Positions 8,253 through 16,953 of a stretch of DNA of 42,292 nt are shown here, piece after piece. Both the position numbers and the translations under genes were made by a program. The stretch's first letter is position 1. Every line of letters starts with the position of its first letter. This stretch comes from Halobacteriales archaeon SW_7_65_23 (GTDB taxonomy: Archaea; Halobacteriota; Halobacteria; Halobacteriales; Haloarculaceae), in assembly GCA_003022725.1 (NCBI GenBank), contig PXSQ01000057.1, forward strand, positions 1 to 42,292. Direction: 5' to 3'. The notes beneath the pieces were generated by a model that had not been told where the DNA came from, did no database searches, and worked only from the letters and a program-made list of their open reading frames with translations.

Positions 8253-8687
8253 ATGATAGAGGCCACGAGCGCGGGAGCCATCCTCTTTCGCGATACGCGT
8301 GGCCGGCGGGAGTACCTCCTTCTGAAGAGCCGCCCCGGGGACTGGGAGTTCCCGAAAGGCGGTGTAGAAGGCGAGGAGGAACTCCAGCAGACCGCCATAC
8401 GCGAGGTGAAAGAGGAGGCCGGAATCTCGGACTTCCGGCTCATCGACGGCTTCCGTGAGGACTACGACTACGTGTTCGAAGCAGGTGGCAACACGATCCA
8501 CAAGACCGTCCACCTGTTCATCGCCCGCTCGTTCGAGGCGTCGGCGGAGCTCTCGAACGAGCACCGCGACCACCAGTGGCGCGACTACGAGCAGGCGATC
8601 AACACCGTCACGCAGGACGGCCCGCGCGAGATACTCGAGGACGCCCACGAGTTCCTCAACGAAAAGCTGGAGGAGCCCGAGGAGTAA
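8253..8687 (+). CDS. Nudix hydrolase, bis(5'-nucleosyl)-tetraphosphatase (asymmetrical) type
   Basis: A 144-residue cytosolic Nudix enzyme. The Nudix box G-x5-E-x7-REV-x-EE-x-GI spans residues 36-58 and carries the Mg-binding glutamates. The short N-terminus (ATSAGAILFR), the WEFPKGGVE block and the overall length resemble Ap4A hydrolases (NUDT2 type) that split diadenosine tetraphosphate into ATP and AMP; specificity is inferred. I chose ATG 8253 because the family begins at this point. The frame is open upstream into the MITE, where another ATG at 8208 is partly made by the MITE end. A TTTACA-like box about 25 bp before 8253 would give a leaderless transcript. The insertion just upstream may therefore have altered only the distal promoter. 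Confidence 0.88.
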   Translation: MIEATSAGAILFRDTRGRREYLLLKSRPGDWEFPKGGVEGEEELQQTAIREVKEEAGISDFRLIDGFREDYDYVFEAGGNTIHKTVHLFIARSFEASAELSNEHRDHQWRDYEQAINTVTQDGPREILEDAHEFLNEKLEEPEE

Positions 8688-8862
8688 CTGGCCGCCGGCG
8701 CCCACGAGTGTTCCCGGCCAGTCCCTCGCGACTGGCAAGTCCGGGCGACTCGAGCGTGCGGCCATGGCAGCGGCCGGCGTGACGCCGCGGCAGCGACGGG
8801 AGGACAGGCCCGACGTCCGCAGGTACACAACGCCTAAGGCGAGCCTCCGCCGAGAGAGTGAC

Positions 8863-9612
8863 ATGAGCCACCGGTTAGACGAGATCGACCGGCGCATCAT
8901 TCACGCGCTGATGGACGACGCACGCAACACGTCCGCCCCGATGATCGCCGAGGATCTCAACGTCTCCGCCGGAACGGTCCGCAACCGGATCGACCGCCTG
9001 GAGGCGGAGGGAATCATCCAGGGGTACACGGCGACGATCGACTTCGAGCGGGCGGGCGGGCGCCTCACCTCGCTGTACATGTGTACGGTGCCGGCAGCCG
9101 AACGGGAGCGACTCGCGGTTGCGGCGCAGTCGATCCCCGGCGTCATCAACGTCCGGGTATTGATGGCGGGCCGGCGGGACCTCCACGTTGTTGCCGTCGG
9201 CGAGGACACGGAGGACCTCCGCGAGATCGCCCGGTCGCTGTCGGAACTCGACATCCAGATCGAGGACGAGGAGCTCGTCCAGACAGAGATCAAGAGCCCG
9301 TACGCGCCGTTCGGGCCGAGCGATGTCCAGCAGTCCGCCGGCGCCACGAACGTCGTCACCCTCCCCGACGGTACTGAGGTCGTCGAGGCTGTCGTTCCAG
9401 GCGACTCGCCTGCCGCCAGTGTATCGATCTGTGAGATGTGCTCAGACGGCCACCTCGGGGAGGACGTGGTCGTCGTCTCGATCGAACGGGACGGCGAGAT
9501 CATCCGGCCGACCGAGGGGACCGTGATCGAACCCGACGACGTCGTTACGCTCCTGCCCCGGGACGTTCCCATCGAGGACGTCATCGATTCGTTCACCGCC
9601 GCCGATTCCTGA
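8863..9612 (+). CDS. Lrp/AsnC-type regulator with C-terminal RCK_C (TrkA-C) domain
   Basis: A 249-residue predicted transcription factor. Residues 1-60 form an AsnC-type winged helix (LDEIDRRIIHALMDDAR then NVSAGTVRNRIDRLEAEGII), followed by a RAM-like ligand-binding region to about 150. The last 80 residues form an RCK_C domain ending in an acidic VVTLLPRDVPIEDVIDSF segment, a domain otherwise found on potassium channels and antiporters. This fusion beside an APC permease and a UspA protein is a familiar haloarchaeal arrangement and suggests ligand-dependent control of amino-acid uptake (inference). The start is the ATG of MSHRLDEID. The stop codon is peculiar: its last A (9612) is also the first base of a MITE. 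Confidence 0.85.
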   Translation: MSHRLDEIDRRIIHALMDDARNTSAPMIAEDLNVSAGTVRNRIDRLEAEGIIQGYTATIDFERAGGRLTSLYMCTVPAAERERLAVAAQSIPGVINVRVLMAGRRDLHVVAVGEDTEDLREIARSLSELDIQIEDEELVQTEIKSPYAPFGPSDVQQSAGATNVVTLPDGTEVVEAVVPGDSPAASVSICEMCSDGHLGEDVVVVSIERDGEIIRPTEGTVIEPDDVVTLLPRDVPIEDVIDSFTAADS

Positions 9613-9721
9613 TACTGGTGGCTGTAATTCTTTTACTCACCAGTCTCTGCTCTCTGCGGAGACAGACCCGTTCTGCCTGGATTCTCAATTCGAGTTTTCA
9701 CGTACGTACAGCCACCAGTAT
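9612..9721. mobile_element. MITE family B, copy 1
   Basis: A 110-bp element with terminal repeats beginning ATACTGGTGGCTGTA and ending TACAGCCACCAGTAT. It is about 95 percent identical to 14213-14322 and to the reverse complement of 38289-38398. No coding capacity. Its left edge overlaps the stop codon of the Lrp-type gene and its right edge marks the point where a permease gene loses its N-terminal half. Confidence 0.88.
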
Positions 9722-10090
9722 CCCTATGCCGGGATCGGAGAAGTCGCGTCGGTCGCCGAGGAAGTGACCGATCCCGGCCGGAATCTGCCGCGTGCGATGG
9801 TGATTTCGATCGGTGCGATGATCCTGATCTACACCGCTGTCGTCGGCGTCGTCGTGGGTGTCGTCTCCCCGGAGACGCTGCTGCACGGCAACCCGGGCGG
9901 CGGCCCGTCACTGACGCCGATGGCCGACGGGGCGAACGCGTTGTTCGGCGGGGGAGCTGTCTGGTACTGGCTGTACGGGCAGCGCAGAACCGACCGCGTC
10001 GGTGCGCTTTACCTCATTCTTCGTCGCCATCGCGGACGGTCCGCGGCGAGCGACCAGGAATACCTCCTCCCTGGACGGAAACGGGAGTGA
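9722..10090 (+). pseudogene. Remnant of an APC-family amino-acid permease
   Basis: Immediately after the MITE the sequence reads PYAGIGEVASVAEEVTDPGR and continues through LIYTAVVGVV and SLTPMADGANALFGGG. It aligns well with the internal region of the intact permease downstream (SYAGVTKVASIAEEVEDPGR, then SLTPMADGAEALFGG). The N-terminal half is gone. After ALFGGG it jumps to WYWLYGQRRTDRVGALYL, matching the extreme C-terminus (VYLAYGRSRTDRTGAIG) of the intact copy, so an internal deletion has removed about six helices too. The gene is a dead paralogue, sitting where a permease controlled by the Lrp-type regulator would be expected. No start codon is assigned. Confidence 0.85.
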
Positions 10091-10255
10091 CCGCCAGCGC
10101 AGCAACTGTACGGATCGTACCGATCGCAACGAGCCACGGCTCGCTACCGGGCGCTTGGGCCACCATGTCGGAGACGAGTAAAGTAATCGTATTTATATAT
10201 TTTTGTTGTTAGTTATGGCGTATCCGAAATATACGGGCATCATCTTTGTCATGCA

Positions 10256-10267
10256 GAAGTATTATAC
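10256..10267 (+). promoter_or_regulatory. TATA box of the APC permease gene
   Basis: AGAAGTATTATA precedes the ATG at 10294 by about 27-32 bp, the spacing of a leaderless haloarchaeal promoter. A second AT-rich stretch (10188-10205) lies further upstream. The 170-bp AT-rich gap between the remnant and this gene holds no other feature I can support. Confidence 0.5.
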
Positions 10268-10293
10268 CTTGAGAATCGGAACATGTGTCAAGG

Positions 10294-11682
10294 ATGGTTA
10301 GTGGAGATCTGGACCGGAGTCTGGGGCTGTACCAGACAATGATGATCAGTATGGGCGCGATGATCGGGAGTGGGATATTCGTGCTGCCGGCCCTGGGGTA
10401 CAAGAAGGCGGGGCCAGCAGTAATCGTCGCGTACGTGCTGGCCGGGCTGGTCGTCCTGCCGGCAGCGCTCTCGAAGGCGGAGATGGCAACGGCGATGCCC
10501 GAGTCCGGAGGGACGTACCTCTACATCGACCGGGCCATGGGGCCGCTGTTCGGAACCATCGCAGGAATCGGCGCCTGGTTCTCGCTGGTGTTCAAAAGCT
10601 CGTTCGCCCTCGTCGGGCTGGGAGCCTATCTGGTGATCTTCGCCGAACCGCTGAGCGGGTCGCTCATGCTGGTCGCCCTCGGACTGGGGGCCGCCGTCGT
10701 CGTGCTCAACATCTCCGGGACAGAGCTCAGCGGCAAAGTTCAGGCGGTGATCGTCTCGCTGGTCGTCGTCGGGCTCGCTGTCTACACGCTCAACGCCGGC
10801 CTGGTCGCGGACTGGGCCAGGTTCACCCCCGAGGAGGGGTTCGCCACCCACGGCCCGGGCGGCGTCGTGACCGCGGCGGCGTTCGTGTTCGTCTCCTATG
10901 CCGGCGTCACGAAAGTCGCCAGTATCGCCGAGGAGGTCGAGGACCCCGGCCGGAACCTCCCGCGGGCGATTCTCGGGTCGCTCGCGATCATGACGCTGAT
11001 CTACGTCGCCGTCGTGGCCGCAGTCGTCGGGTTGGGCGATCCGGAGGTGCTGAAACACGGCGGTCCGGACGACGGCGCGTCGCTCACGCCGATGGCCGAC
11101 GGGGCGGAGGCGCTGTTCGGCGGGTTCGGTGCGATCATCATCTCGGTGATCGCCGTCGTCGCGCTGACGAGCATGGCCAACGCCGGCGTCCTCTCCTCCT
11201 CGCGGTTCCCCCTCGCGATGAGCCGCGACTCGCTGCTCCCGGCGGGATTGCAGACGATCGACAGGCGGTTCAAGACGCCGCGGAACGCGATCCTGCTGAC
11301 CGGCGCGGTGTTGCTGCTGCTCATCCGCTTCGTCCCGGTGGTCGACCTCGCCAAACTCGCCAGCGCGTTCCAGATCCTCGTGTTCTCGATCATCAACGTC
11401 GCGCTGATTACGTTCCGCGAGGCGAACCTTGCCTCGTACAACCCCGAGTTCAGATCGCCCGGCTACCCCTACGTCCAGGTGTTCGGCCTCCTGGCCGGAC
11501 TTGGCCTACTGACCCAGATGGGGACCGTTCCGATCCTCGGTGCGGCCGGGATCATCACCGGCGGGCTGGTGGTGTATCTCGCGTACGGCCGCTCGCGTAC
11601 CGACCGGACCGGTGCCATCGGGAAGATTCTCCACGGGGAGGCGGCGAGCGACAACGTCGTCGACCCCGCCGAAACTGATTGA
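10294..11682 (+). CDS. APC-family amino-acid permease
   Basis: A 462-residue integral membrane transporter with about 12 predicted helices. The first helix carries the APC hallmark MISMGAMIGSGIFVLPAL (about residues 15-32), with the unwound GSGIF segment that contacts substrate. The intracellular loop EVEDPGRNLPRAI after helix 6 and the LSSSRFPLAMSRD stretch after helix 8 are also typical. It probably imports amino acids by secondary transport; the substrate cannot be read from sequence. The ATG at 10294 is preferred over a GTG three codons earlier because of the TATA spacing. It is convergent with the UspA gene and lies downstream of the Lrp-RCK_C gene and a dead paralogue. Confidence 0.9.
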   Translation: MVSGDLDRSLGLYQTMMISMGAMIGSGIFVLPALGYKKAGPAVIVAYVLAGLVVLPAALSKAEMATAMPESGGTYLYIDRAMGPLFGTIAGIGAWFSLVFKSSFALVGLGAYLVIFAEPLSGSLMLVALGLGAAVVVLNISGTELSGKVQAVIVSLVVVGLAVYTLNAGLVADWARFTPEEGFATHGPGGVVTAAAFVFVSYAGVTKVASIAEEVEDPGRNLPRAILGSLAIMTLIYVAVVAAVVGLGDPEVLKHGGPDDGASLTPMADGAEALFGGFGAIIISVIAVVALTSMANAGVLSSSRFPLAMSRDSLLPAGLQTIDRRFKTPRNAILLTGAVLLLLIRFVPVVDLAKLASAFQILVFSIINVALITFREANLASYNPEFRSPGYPYVQVFGLLAGLGLLTQMGTVPILGAAGIITGGLVVYLAYGRSRTDRTGAIGKILHGEAASDNVVDPAETD

Positions 11683-11727
11683 CCGGGCTGGTCAGGCCGA
11701 AGCTGACTGGCCGCCGCCGGGCCGCCG

Positions 11728-12435
11728 TCAGTAGTCCCGACGGACGATGATCACCGGGTCGCTGGTTTCGTTCGCGATCCGGTCTGGCAGCGTCCCGAAG
11801 ATCCGGTCACCGAGCCGTGATGACGCCTCGTACATGACGACCGCGTCGTACTCGTCGGCGACCCGGATGATCTCCGTGTCGTGTTCTGCCCCCTCGACGA
11901 TCCGCGTGTCGACCAGCTCGGGGTCGAACCCCGCGTCGATCAGTCCCTCGCGTGTTTCCGCGACGATCTGTTCGCCCTCCTTGCGCGACTCCTCGCCCTC
12001 GACGACGTGGAAGATGGTGATCTCCCGGGTCGAATCCTCACAGAGCACGTCGATGAACTCCGGCAGCAAGGAGAATTCGGCGACGTGCGGCACTGGTACG
12101 AGGATCCGTTCGATCCCCTCGGTCGGTGCCGGGTCCAGTTCCGCGGCGCAGTCCTCCTCGATGGCGATCTGGTCGATCGCCGTGGCGCGGTCTTTTCCGA
12201 ACACGAGCCGCATGCGAACGGCGGCGCCGGCCTCCCGGAACGGCTCGGCGAGTTCCTCCAGAGTCTCCTGGGCCTCCTCGCCGAACTGCTCTCTGGCGGA
12301 TTCCGTGGGCGTCTGTTCGGGGACCGCGAAGTGGCCCATGATCACGACGTCCAGCGACGAGAGGTCCTCGACCAGCACGGGCGACAGCGGCTCCGGATCC
12401 GGCAACTCGAAGGGAACGAGAATCGTGTCGGCCAT
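11728..12435 (-). CDS. Tandem universal stress protein (UspA) domain protein
   Basis: A 235-residue cytosolic protein made of two Usp-type alpha/beta domains. The first (about 1-105, beginning MADTILVPFELPD) is divergent. The second (about 112-235, beginning ERILVPVPHV) ends with VMYEASSRLGDRIFGTLPDRIANETSDPVIIV-like residues, the region where Usp domains bind ATP, although the glycine pattern is not canonical. Haloarchaea often place such genes beside APC or CPA transporters, where they are thought to tune transporter activity; here it converges on the permease gene. I use the ATG before ADTILVPF because upstream residues are not family-like. Confidence 0.82.
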   Translation of the reverse strand: MADTILVPFELPDPEPLSPVLVEDLSSLDVVIMGHFAVPEQTPTESAREQFGEEAQETLEELAEPFREAGAAVRMRLVFGKDRATAIDQIAIEEDCAAELDPAPTEGIERILVPVPHVAEFSLLPEFIDVLCEDSTREITIFHVVEGEESRKEGEQIVAETREGLIDAGFDPELVDTRIVEGAEHDTEIIRVADEYDAVVMYEASSRLGDRIFGTLPDRIANETSDPVIIVRRDY

Positions 12436-12496
12436 GTACGGATGTTTCGCGGCCAATGAAATAAAGCCCTGCGAACGTATGGCTCCAGGAGCCGGG

Positions 12497-13180
12497 TTAC
12501 CAGGCCTCGCCGCTCGCGAGGTCCACGTCGCTGTCGAGTTTCGAGGAGGGGCAGATGTCCGCGAGGACGCAGTCCCCGCAGTCGGGATTGCGCGCCGTAC
12601 ACACCGCCCGACCGTGGCTGATGAGGAGGTGGGTCAGCTGCTGCCACTCCGCCTCGGGAACGAGATCCATCAGCTCCGCCTCGATGTCGGGCGGGCGCTC
12701 GGCGTCGGTCACGCCCAGCCGGCGGGTCAGCCGCTGGACGTGCGTGTCCACGACGACGCCCTCGACGACGTCGTGGCCGTGCTGGAGAACGACGTTCGCG
12801 GTCTTGCGGCCGACACCCGGCAGACCAGTCAGCGCCGACATCGTGTCCGGCACCTCGCCGTCGTGCTCGGCGACGATCTGCTGGCAGGCGGTGCGGATGT
12901 ACTCGGCCTTGTTATTGTAGTAGGTGACCGAGTTCAGGTCCTCGGCGAGTTCGTCCTGGTCGACCTCAGCGTAGTCCTCCGGCGACTGGTACTTCTCGAA
13001 GAGGTCTTCGGTCACTTTGTTCACACGCTCGTCGGTGCATTGCGCCGAGAGCACGACGGCCACGAGCAGCTCCAGCCGATCGGAGAATCGAAGGGAGATG
13101 CCGGTATCGGGGTACTCCTCGTGCAGCCGGTCGAGAATCTCGGCCATCTGTGCCGCCGGGTCGTCGCGCGGTGTGCCCAT
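12497..13180 (-). CDS. nth: Endonuclease III (DNA glycosylase/AP lyase)
   Basis: A 227-residue base-excision repair enzyme that removes oxidised pyrimidines and nicks the abasic site. The helix-hairpin-helix LTGLPGVGRKTANVVL holds the catalytic lysine (in GVGRKTA), and VVVDTHVQR supplies the catalytic aspartate. The C-terminus has a complete 4Fe-4S cluster motif C-x6-C-x2-C-x5-C (CTARNPDCGDCVLADIC). Length is typical. The start is the ATG of MGTPRDDPAAQ; upstream in-frame residues are unlikely. It lies between the uspA-type gene and the TrmB regulator, all on the minus strand, with gaps of 61 and 111 bp, so an operon is uncertain. Confidence 0.95.
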   Translation of the reverse strand: MGTPRDDPAAQMAEILDRLHEEYPDTGISLRFSDRLELLVAVVLSAQCTDERVNKVTEDLFEKYQSPEDYAEVDQDELAEDLNSVTYYNNKAEYIRTACQQIVAEHDGEVPDTMSALTGLPGVGRKTANVVLQHGHDVVEGVVVDTHVQRLTRRLGVTDAERPPDIEAELMDLVPEAEWQQLTHLLISHGRAVCTARNPDCGDCVLADICPSSKLDSDVDLASGEAW

Positions 13181-13291
13181 ACCAGGGTCTGGAACGCCGG
13201 GGATTTCAGACTGCCGAACGGAAGCCAGCACCTTCCAGGTCGCGTCCCGATCCGGGCCGGGCTCGGTGTTGCCAGCGCCGACCCGTCGGCG

Positions 13292-14050
13292 TCACCGGAA
13301 CGGATCCTTCAGCCAGCCTTCCGCGAGTTCGACGAGCATCGTGGCGAACGTGCTGTCGGACGCCCAGAACGCCACCTCCTCGGAGTCACCGGCCCGGGGG
13401 CCGGTCTGGTAGGTGCTCATGAGGATGGTCGCGTCGTCGGCCACGACCAGGCGGCCGGTGTCGACGTCCATGTCCCGTTCCTCCGGCACGCGGTACGTCG
13501 AAAGCGGCTCCGGCACCGCCTCCAGCACTTCGGGGTGGACGCTCGCGACGACGACGGTCACATCGGCGTCGGCTGCCGCCTGCAGCGCGTCGACCAGCTC
13601 GTCTTCCAGCATCACGGGGGAGTCGGCGCCGTACAGCAGCCGCTCGTCGGCGTCCGCGACGATCGAGGTGATGCGCGAGGCGATCACGTCGCTCCCGCGG
13701 ATCAGCCAGATCGACTCGCTGCGCTCCTCTTTGGCCGCGCTGTCACTGACCGTCTCGAGGTAGTCGAACGTCTCCGCACCCGTCTCCGCCAGCTGATCCA
13801 GCAGCTGCCGCCGTGCCTGCTCCAGCGGTACCGGCCGGTAGACGGTCGGCGTCGATTGTCGCGTCTCCACCAGGCCGTGCTCTTCGAGCCCCTCGGCCGC
13901 GCCGTACACCTGTGATCGCGGGACGTCAGCGACGTCGCTGATCTCGCTCGCCGCCCCGCTGGCCAGCTTCTGGAGCGCGACGAACACCCGTGCCTCGTAG
14001 GTCGTCAGCCCCAGCCGCTTGAGTCCCTGTATTGCGTCCTCGTCTTGCAT
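13292..14050 (-). CDS. TrmB-family transcriptional regulator
   Basis: A 252-residue regulator. Residues 1-75 form the TrmB-type winged helix: LKRLGLTTYEARVFVALQKL, then ISDVADVPRSQVYGAAEGLEEHGLV. A coiled segment follows, then a C-terminal effector-binding region (about 110-252) like that of haloarchaeal TrmB proteins without the full maltose-binding fold. TrmB proteins usually sense sugars or related metabolites and repress or activate transport and glycolytic genes. The target cannot be inferred here; the divergent neighbour is a nucleotide-sugar epimerase gene, about 340 bp away beyond a MITE. Protein intact. Confidence 0.85.
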   Translation of the reverse strand: MQDEDAIQGLKRLGLTTYEARVFVALQKLASGAASEISDVADVPRSQVYGAAEGLEEHGLVETRQSTPTVYRPVPLEQARRQLLDQLAETGAETFDYLETVSDSAAKEERSESIWLIRGSDVIASRITSIVADADERLLYGADSPVMLEDELVDALQAAADADVTVVVASVHPEVLEAVPEPLSTYRVPEERDMDVDTGRLVVADDATILMSTYQTGPRAGDSEEVAFWASDSTFATMLVELAEGWLKDPFR

Positions 14051-14212
14051 TGTCCTGTCTACGGTCGATTTCGGTGTCCACCAGTCCCGCTGTATGTACT
14101 GTCGTACTAACGCTTCACGTCCGGCTTTGTTCCTCCACTACATAAAAACACCGCACTCGCCCGGCGGGGCTGGCTTCGAAACGCACTCGTGTGGGCGTGC
14201 TGGCCTCGTTTC

Positions 14213-14322
14213 ATACTGGTGGCTGTAATTCTTTCACTCACCAGTCTCTGCTATCTGCGGAGACAGACCCGTTCCGCCTGGATTCTCAGTTCGAGTTTTC
14301 ACGTACTTACAGCCACCAGTAC
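14213..14322. mobile_element. MITE family B, copy 2
   Basis: A 110-bp near-identical copy of 9612-9721 in the same orientation, with ATACTGGTGGCTGTA at its left end and TACAGCCACCAGTAC at its right end (one change in the last base). It sits in the 341-bp intergenic region between the TrmB gene and the epimerase gene. It separates a TATA-like stretch at 14140-14150 from the epimerase start, although another TATA-like stretch (TTTATAT, 14347-14353) lies inside the gap. Confidence 0.88.
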
Positions 14323-14391
14323 TAATCGAGAATCGCTGCGAACGGATTTATATCCCAAAACACCCATACTACTCCCGGTATAGGTTCGCTT

Positions 14392-15318
14392 ATGAACCTC
14401 CATGGCAAGCAGGTGACTGTGACCGGCGGGGCGGGCTTCGTCGGCTCGCACCTCGTCGAACTGCTCACCCCGGACAACGACGTGCTCGTCGTCGACGACT
14501 GCTCGAACGGCGACCCCGACGCCGTCCCTGACGCGGCGACGTTCGTCGAGGGGGACGTCACTGATCCGGCGGTCGTTGCCGACACCATTACGGCCGATAC
14601 CGACGCCGTCTTCCACCTGGCGGCGGCGAAAGCGGTCGACACCGACCGGCCGCGTGAATAGTTCGAGTCGAACATCGCGATAACGTACAACGTCCTCGAA
14701 CGGATGGACGCGGTCGGCGTCGACGCGCTCGCGTTTACCTCCTCCTCAACGGTGTATGGTGAGGCGCCGCGGCCGACGCCGGAGGACTTCGCGCCGCTGG
14801 AGCCGATCAGCCCCTACGGCGCCGGCAAACTCGCCGAGGAGGGGCTTCTCTCGACGTACGCCCACAGCCACGGGATCCAGTCGTGGGTGTTCCGGTTCGC
14901 CAACATCGTCGGTCCCGGCCTCCGGGGCGCGGTCATCCCGGATTTCATCGAGAAGCTCCGGGCGGATCCCGAGACGCTGGTCATTCTGGGCGATGGGCGC
15001 CAGGAGAAATCCTACATGCACGTCGAGGACTGCGTCGACGCCATCTGCCACGTCGTCGAGCACGCGGAGGGGCCGCTGACTACCTGTAATCTCGGTACCC
15101 GCACGACCACCTCGGTCGACCGTATCGCGGACATCGTCAGCGACGTGCTGGGGGTGGATCCCGACTACGAGTACACGGGCGGCGACCGCGGCTGGACTGG
15201 CGACGTGCCCCGGATGCGCCTCTCGGTCGAGAAGCTCGCCGGGCTGGGCTGGGAGCCGGCACAGTTCAGCGACGACGCCGTCCGGCAGGCTGCCGAGGAG
15301 CTGAGCGCGGAGCTGTAG
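14392..15318 (+). pseudogene. NAD-dependent epimerase (GalE-like) with an in-frame amber codon
   Basis: Read through, this is a complete 308-residue short-chain epimerase/dehydratase of the UDP-glucose 4-epimerase type. It has the Rossmann motif [10 protein letters not shown] (11-20), the SSST region (117-120) and the catalytic pair Tyr142 and Lys146 in SPYGAGK. Codon 90 (14659-14661) is TAG, within PRE-stop-FESNIA, where relatives have PREQFE or similar; a single C-to-T change from CAG explains it. Reading frames before and after are the same and otherwise undamaged, so this is a recent nonsense mutation or a sequencing error. The ATG at 14704 could restart translation but would lack the NAD-binding motif. 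It would act in nucleotide-sugar metabolism. Confidence 0.85.
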
Positions 15319-15333
15319 CAAAGCGCTGGAAAG

Positions 15334-15945
15334 TCATCCGCGGAGGCGAAGCCGGTCCGCGAGCAGGCCGCCGAGGCCGCCGAAACACAGCGGGTAGGCA
15401 AGCCCCACGAGCAGCAGCGTACTGGAGAGCTCCGGGGACTGGGTGAACGCCGCGTCCCCGACGCCAACCTGAGTCTCGAACAGGACGACGCCGATGGCAG
15501 CAAGCGGAAAGTAGCCCGCCGCCACCGTCGCACCGGCCAGGACGTTGGCTTTCGTCGACGACTCCCACAGCTCGCCCATCGAGACGACGAACCCCCCGAC
15601 GATCAGGAGCGCGATCGGGACGGCGTAAAACACCGGATCCGGGAACCCGGCCGCCGTCTCCGCGAGCAGGTTGACTCGCTCGGTACCGGCCCCGCCCACG
15701 TCGCTGAACGACGCCCGCCGCTCGATCCTGGCGAAGTGAGCACTGAAAAACAGCCAGCCGACCTCGTCGACGGTGCTGACCTGCTCGGCGCGGGAGATGC
15801 CGAACTCGAACTCGGGATCAGCCAGTAGCAGGAGAAATGTCGCGATTAACCCGCCGAAATGGGCCACCACGCCGACGACTGCACCGGTCGTCACGGGTAG
15901 CCGTTCGACGAGCTTCCCGGGGCCGTACGCACTATCGGTCGCCAT
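15334..15945 (-). CDS. Haloarchaeal membrane protein, unknown function
   Basis: A 203-residue integral membrane protein with about five hydrophobic helices (near residues 18-42, 108-124, 136-157, 171-194 and a weaker one). A soluble stretch (about 45-100) lies between the first two helices and would face outside or inside depending on topology. The pattern of an N-terminal LPVTTGAVVGVVAHFGG helix and a GG-rich C-terminal helix occurs in uncharacterised haloarchaeal proteins. There is no active-site motif. It converges on the epimerase gene. Confidence 0.7.
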   Translation of the reverse strand: MATDSAYGPGKLVERLPVTTGAVVGVVAHFGGLIATFLLLLADPEFEFGISRAEQVSTVDEVGWLFFSAHFARIERRASFSDVGGAGTERVNLLAETAAGFPDPVFYAVPIALLIVGGFVVSMGELWESSTKANVLAGATVAAGYFPLAAIGVVLFETQVGVGDAAFTQSPELSSTLLLVGLAYPLCFGGLGGLLADRLRLRG

Positions 15946-16148
15946 ACAGTCTGCAGGAGGGCAACGAGAGGGAAAGAAACATCGACTCGGCCGTGGCTAC
16001 TGCGTCTGGGAGGAGAGGAGGCCGCTGCTGACGGCGGCTGACGCGGCCACGCCCGTGACGTGGCGCAGCGACGTCGCCTCGGAGAGCGATCGAGCGGCCC
16101 GCTCCACGGATCAGCACATCTATGGGATCGCCGGACGTAGGGGCTGTC

Positions 16149-16913
16149 GTGCAGGTCGTCGGCTACGAAACGGTGCCGGCCGGGGAGACGGACCACGCCG
16201 CGCTGTTGCTCGCGAGCGACGGCGCGGTCACGCGCGAGTCGCTCGCGCCCGGGACGGAGCTGCAGTACCGCCTCGACGGCCGCCACTGTGCCGGCGACGT
16301 GACCGAAGGGGAACACACCCCCTGCGACAACGAGGCGTCGCCGTACTGCGATCGACACACGAGCAGGTGGGCCTGCGCCCGCTGTACTGGCGAGTGTGAC
16401 CTGCCGCTGCCGTCCTGCCGGGAGGAGCACGCGGTGTACCTCGCGGCGTTCGCGCCGGCGACGTTCAAGGTCGGCGTGACCCGCTCGTGGCGTCTGGACA
16501 CCCGGCTCCGCGAGCAGGGTGCCGACCGCGCCGCCCACCTCCGGACCGTCGAGGACGGCCGGATCGCCCGGCAGATCGAGGCCGAGATCGCCGACAACGT
16601 CGGGGACCGCGTCCGCGTGCCCGCGAAGATCCGCGGCCTCCACCTGCCCGTCGACGAGGACGCCTGGGCGGCGCTGCTGGCGGCGCACGATCACCGGGAG
16701 ACGTTCCGCTTCGAGTACGGGCTTGACCTGGCCGAGCGGCCGATGGCCGAGACGCTCGCCAGCGGGACTGTCCGGGGCACGAAGGGCCGCGTGCTGGTGC
16801 TCGACCGGGCTGGCAGCAGCTACGCCGTCGACCTCCGGGATCTCCTCGGCTACGAACTCGCCGACGGCGGGACCGAGCGCGCGCTCCAGTCGAGCTTTGC
16901 TGCCTTCGAGTGA
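16149..16913 (+). CDS. DUF2797 zinc-binding protein
   Basis: A 254-residue protein of the DUF2797 family. The first third has a cysteine/histidine cluster (CAGD, CDNEASPYCDRHTSRWACARCTGEC) that probably binds zinc. The middle carries the family block HAVYLAAFAPATFKVGVT followed by RLDTRLREQGADRAA, which resembles a degenerate GIY-YIG nuclease core. The C-terminal third ends in a small beta-rich unit with KGRVLVL and YAVDLRDLLGYE. Function is unknown. I chose GTG 16149, which gives the usual MQVVGYE opening and has a TATA-like CATCTATG about 30 bp upstream; an in-frame ATG at 16122 adds nine residues. Confidence 0.8.
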   Translation: MQVVGYETVPAGETDHAALLLASDGAVTRESLAPGTELQYRLDGRHCAGDVTEGEHTPCDNEASPYCDRHTSRWACARCTGECDLPLPSCREEHAVYLAAFAPATFKVGVTRSWRLDTRLREQGADRAAHLRTVEDGRIARQIEAEIADNVGDRVRVPAKIRGLHLPVDEDAWAALLAAHDHRETFRFEYGLDLAERPMAETLASGTVRGTKGRVLVLDRAGSSYAVDLRDLLGYELADGGTERALQSSFAAFE

Positions 16914-16953
16914 ATGTGGAACCTGGCGGCCGTTCTGGCACCGCGCGCCGGAA

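Noticed and set aside
11747-13915. Long + strand open frame across the uspA-type, nth and TrmB genes
   Set aside because: It spans three well-supported genes on the other strand and has low-complexity Ser/Arg composition.
14659-14661. TAG in the epimerase as an encoded pyrrolysine or other recoding
   Set aside because: The position is not a catalytic site, relatives appear to have Gln, no pyrrolysine machinery is visible in the window, and haloarchaea are not known to use it. A point mutation is simpler.
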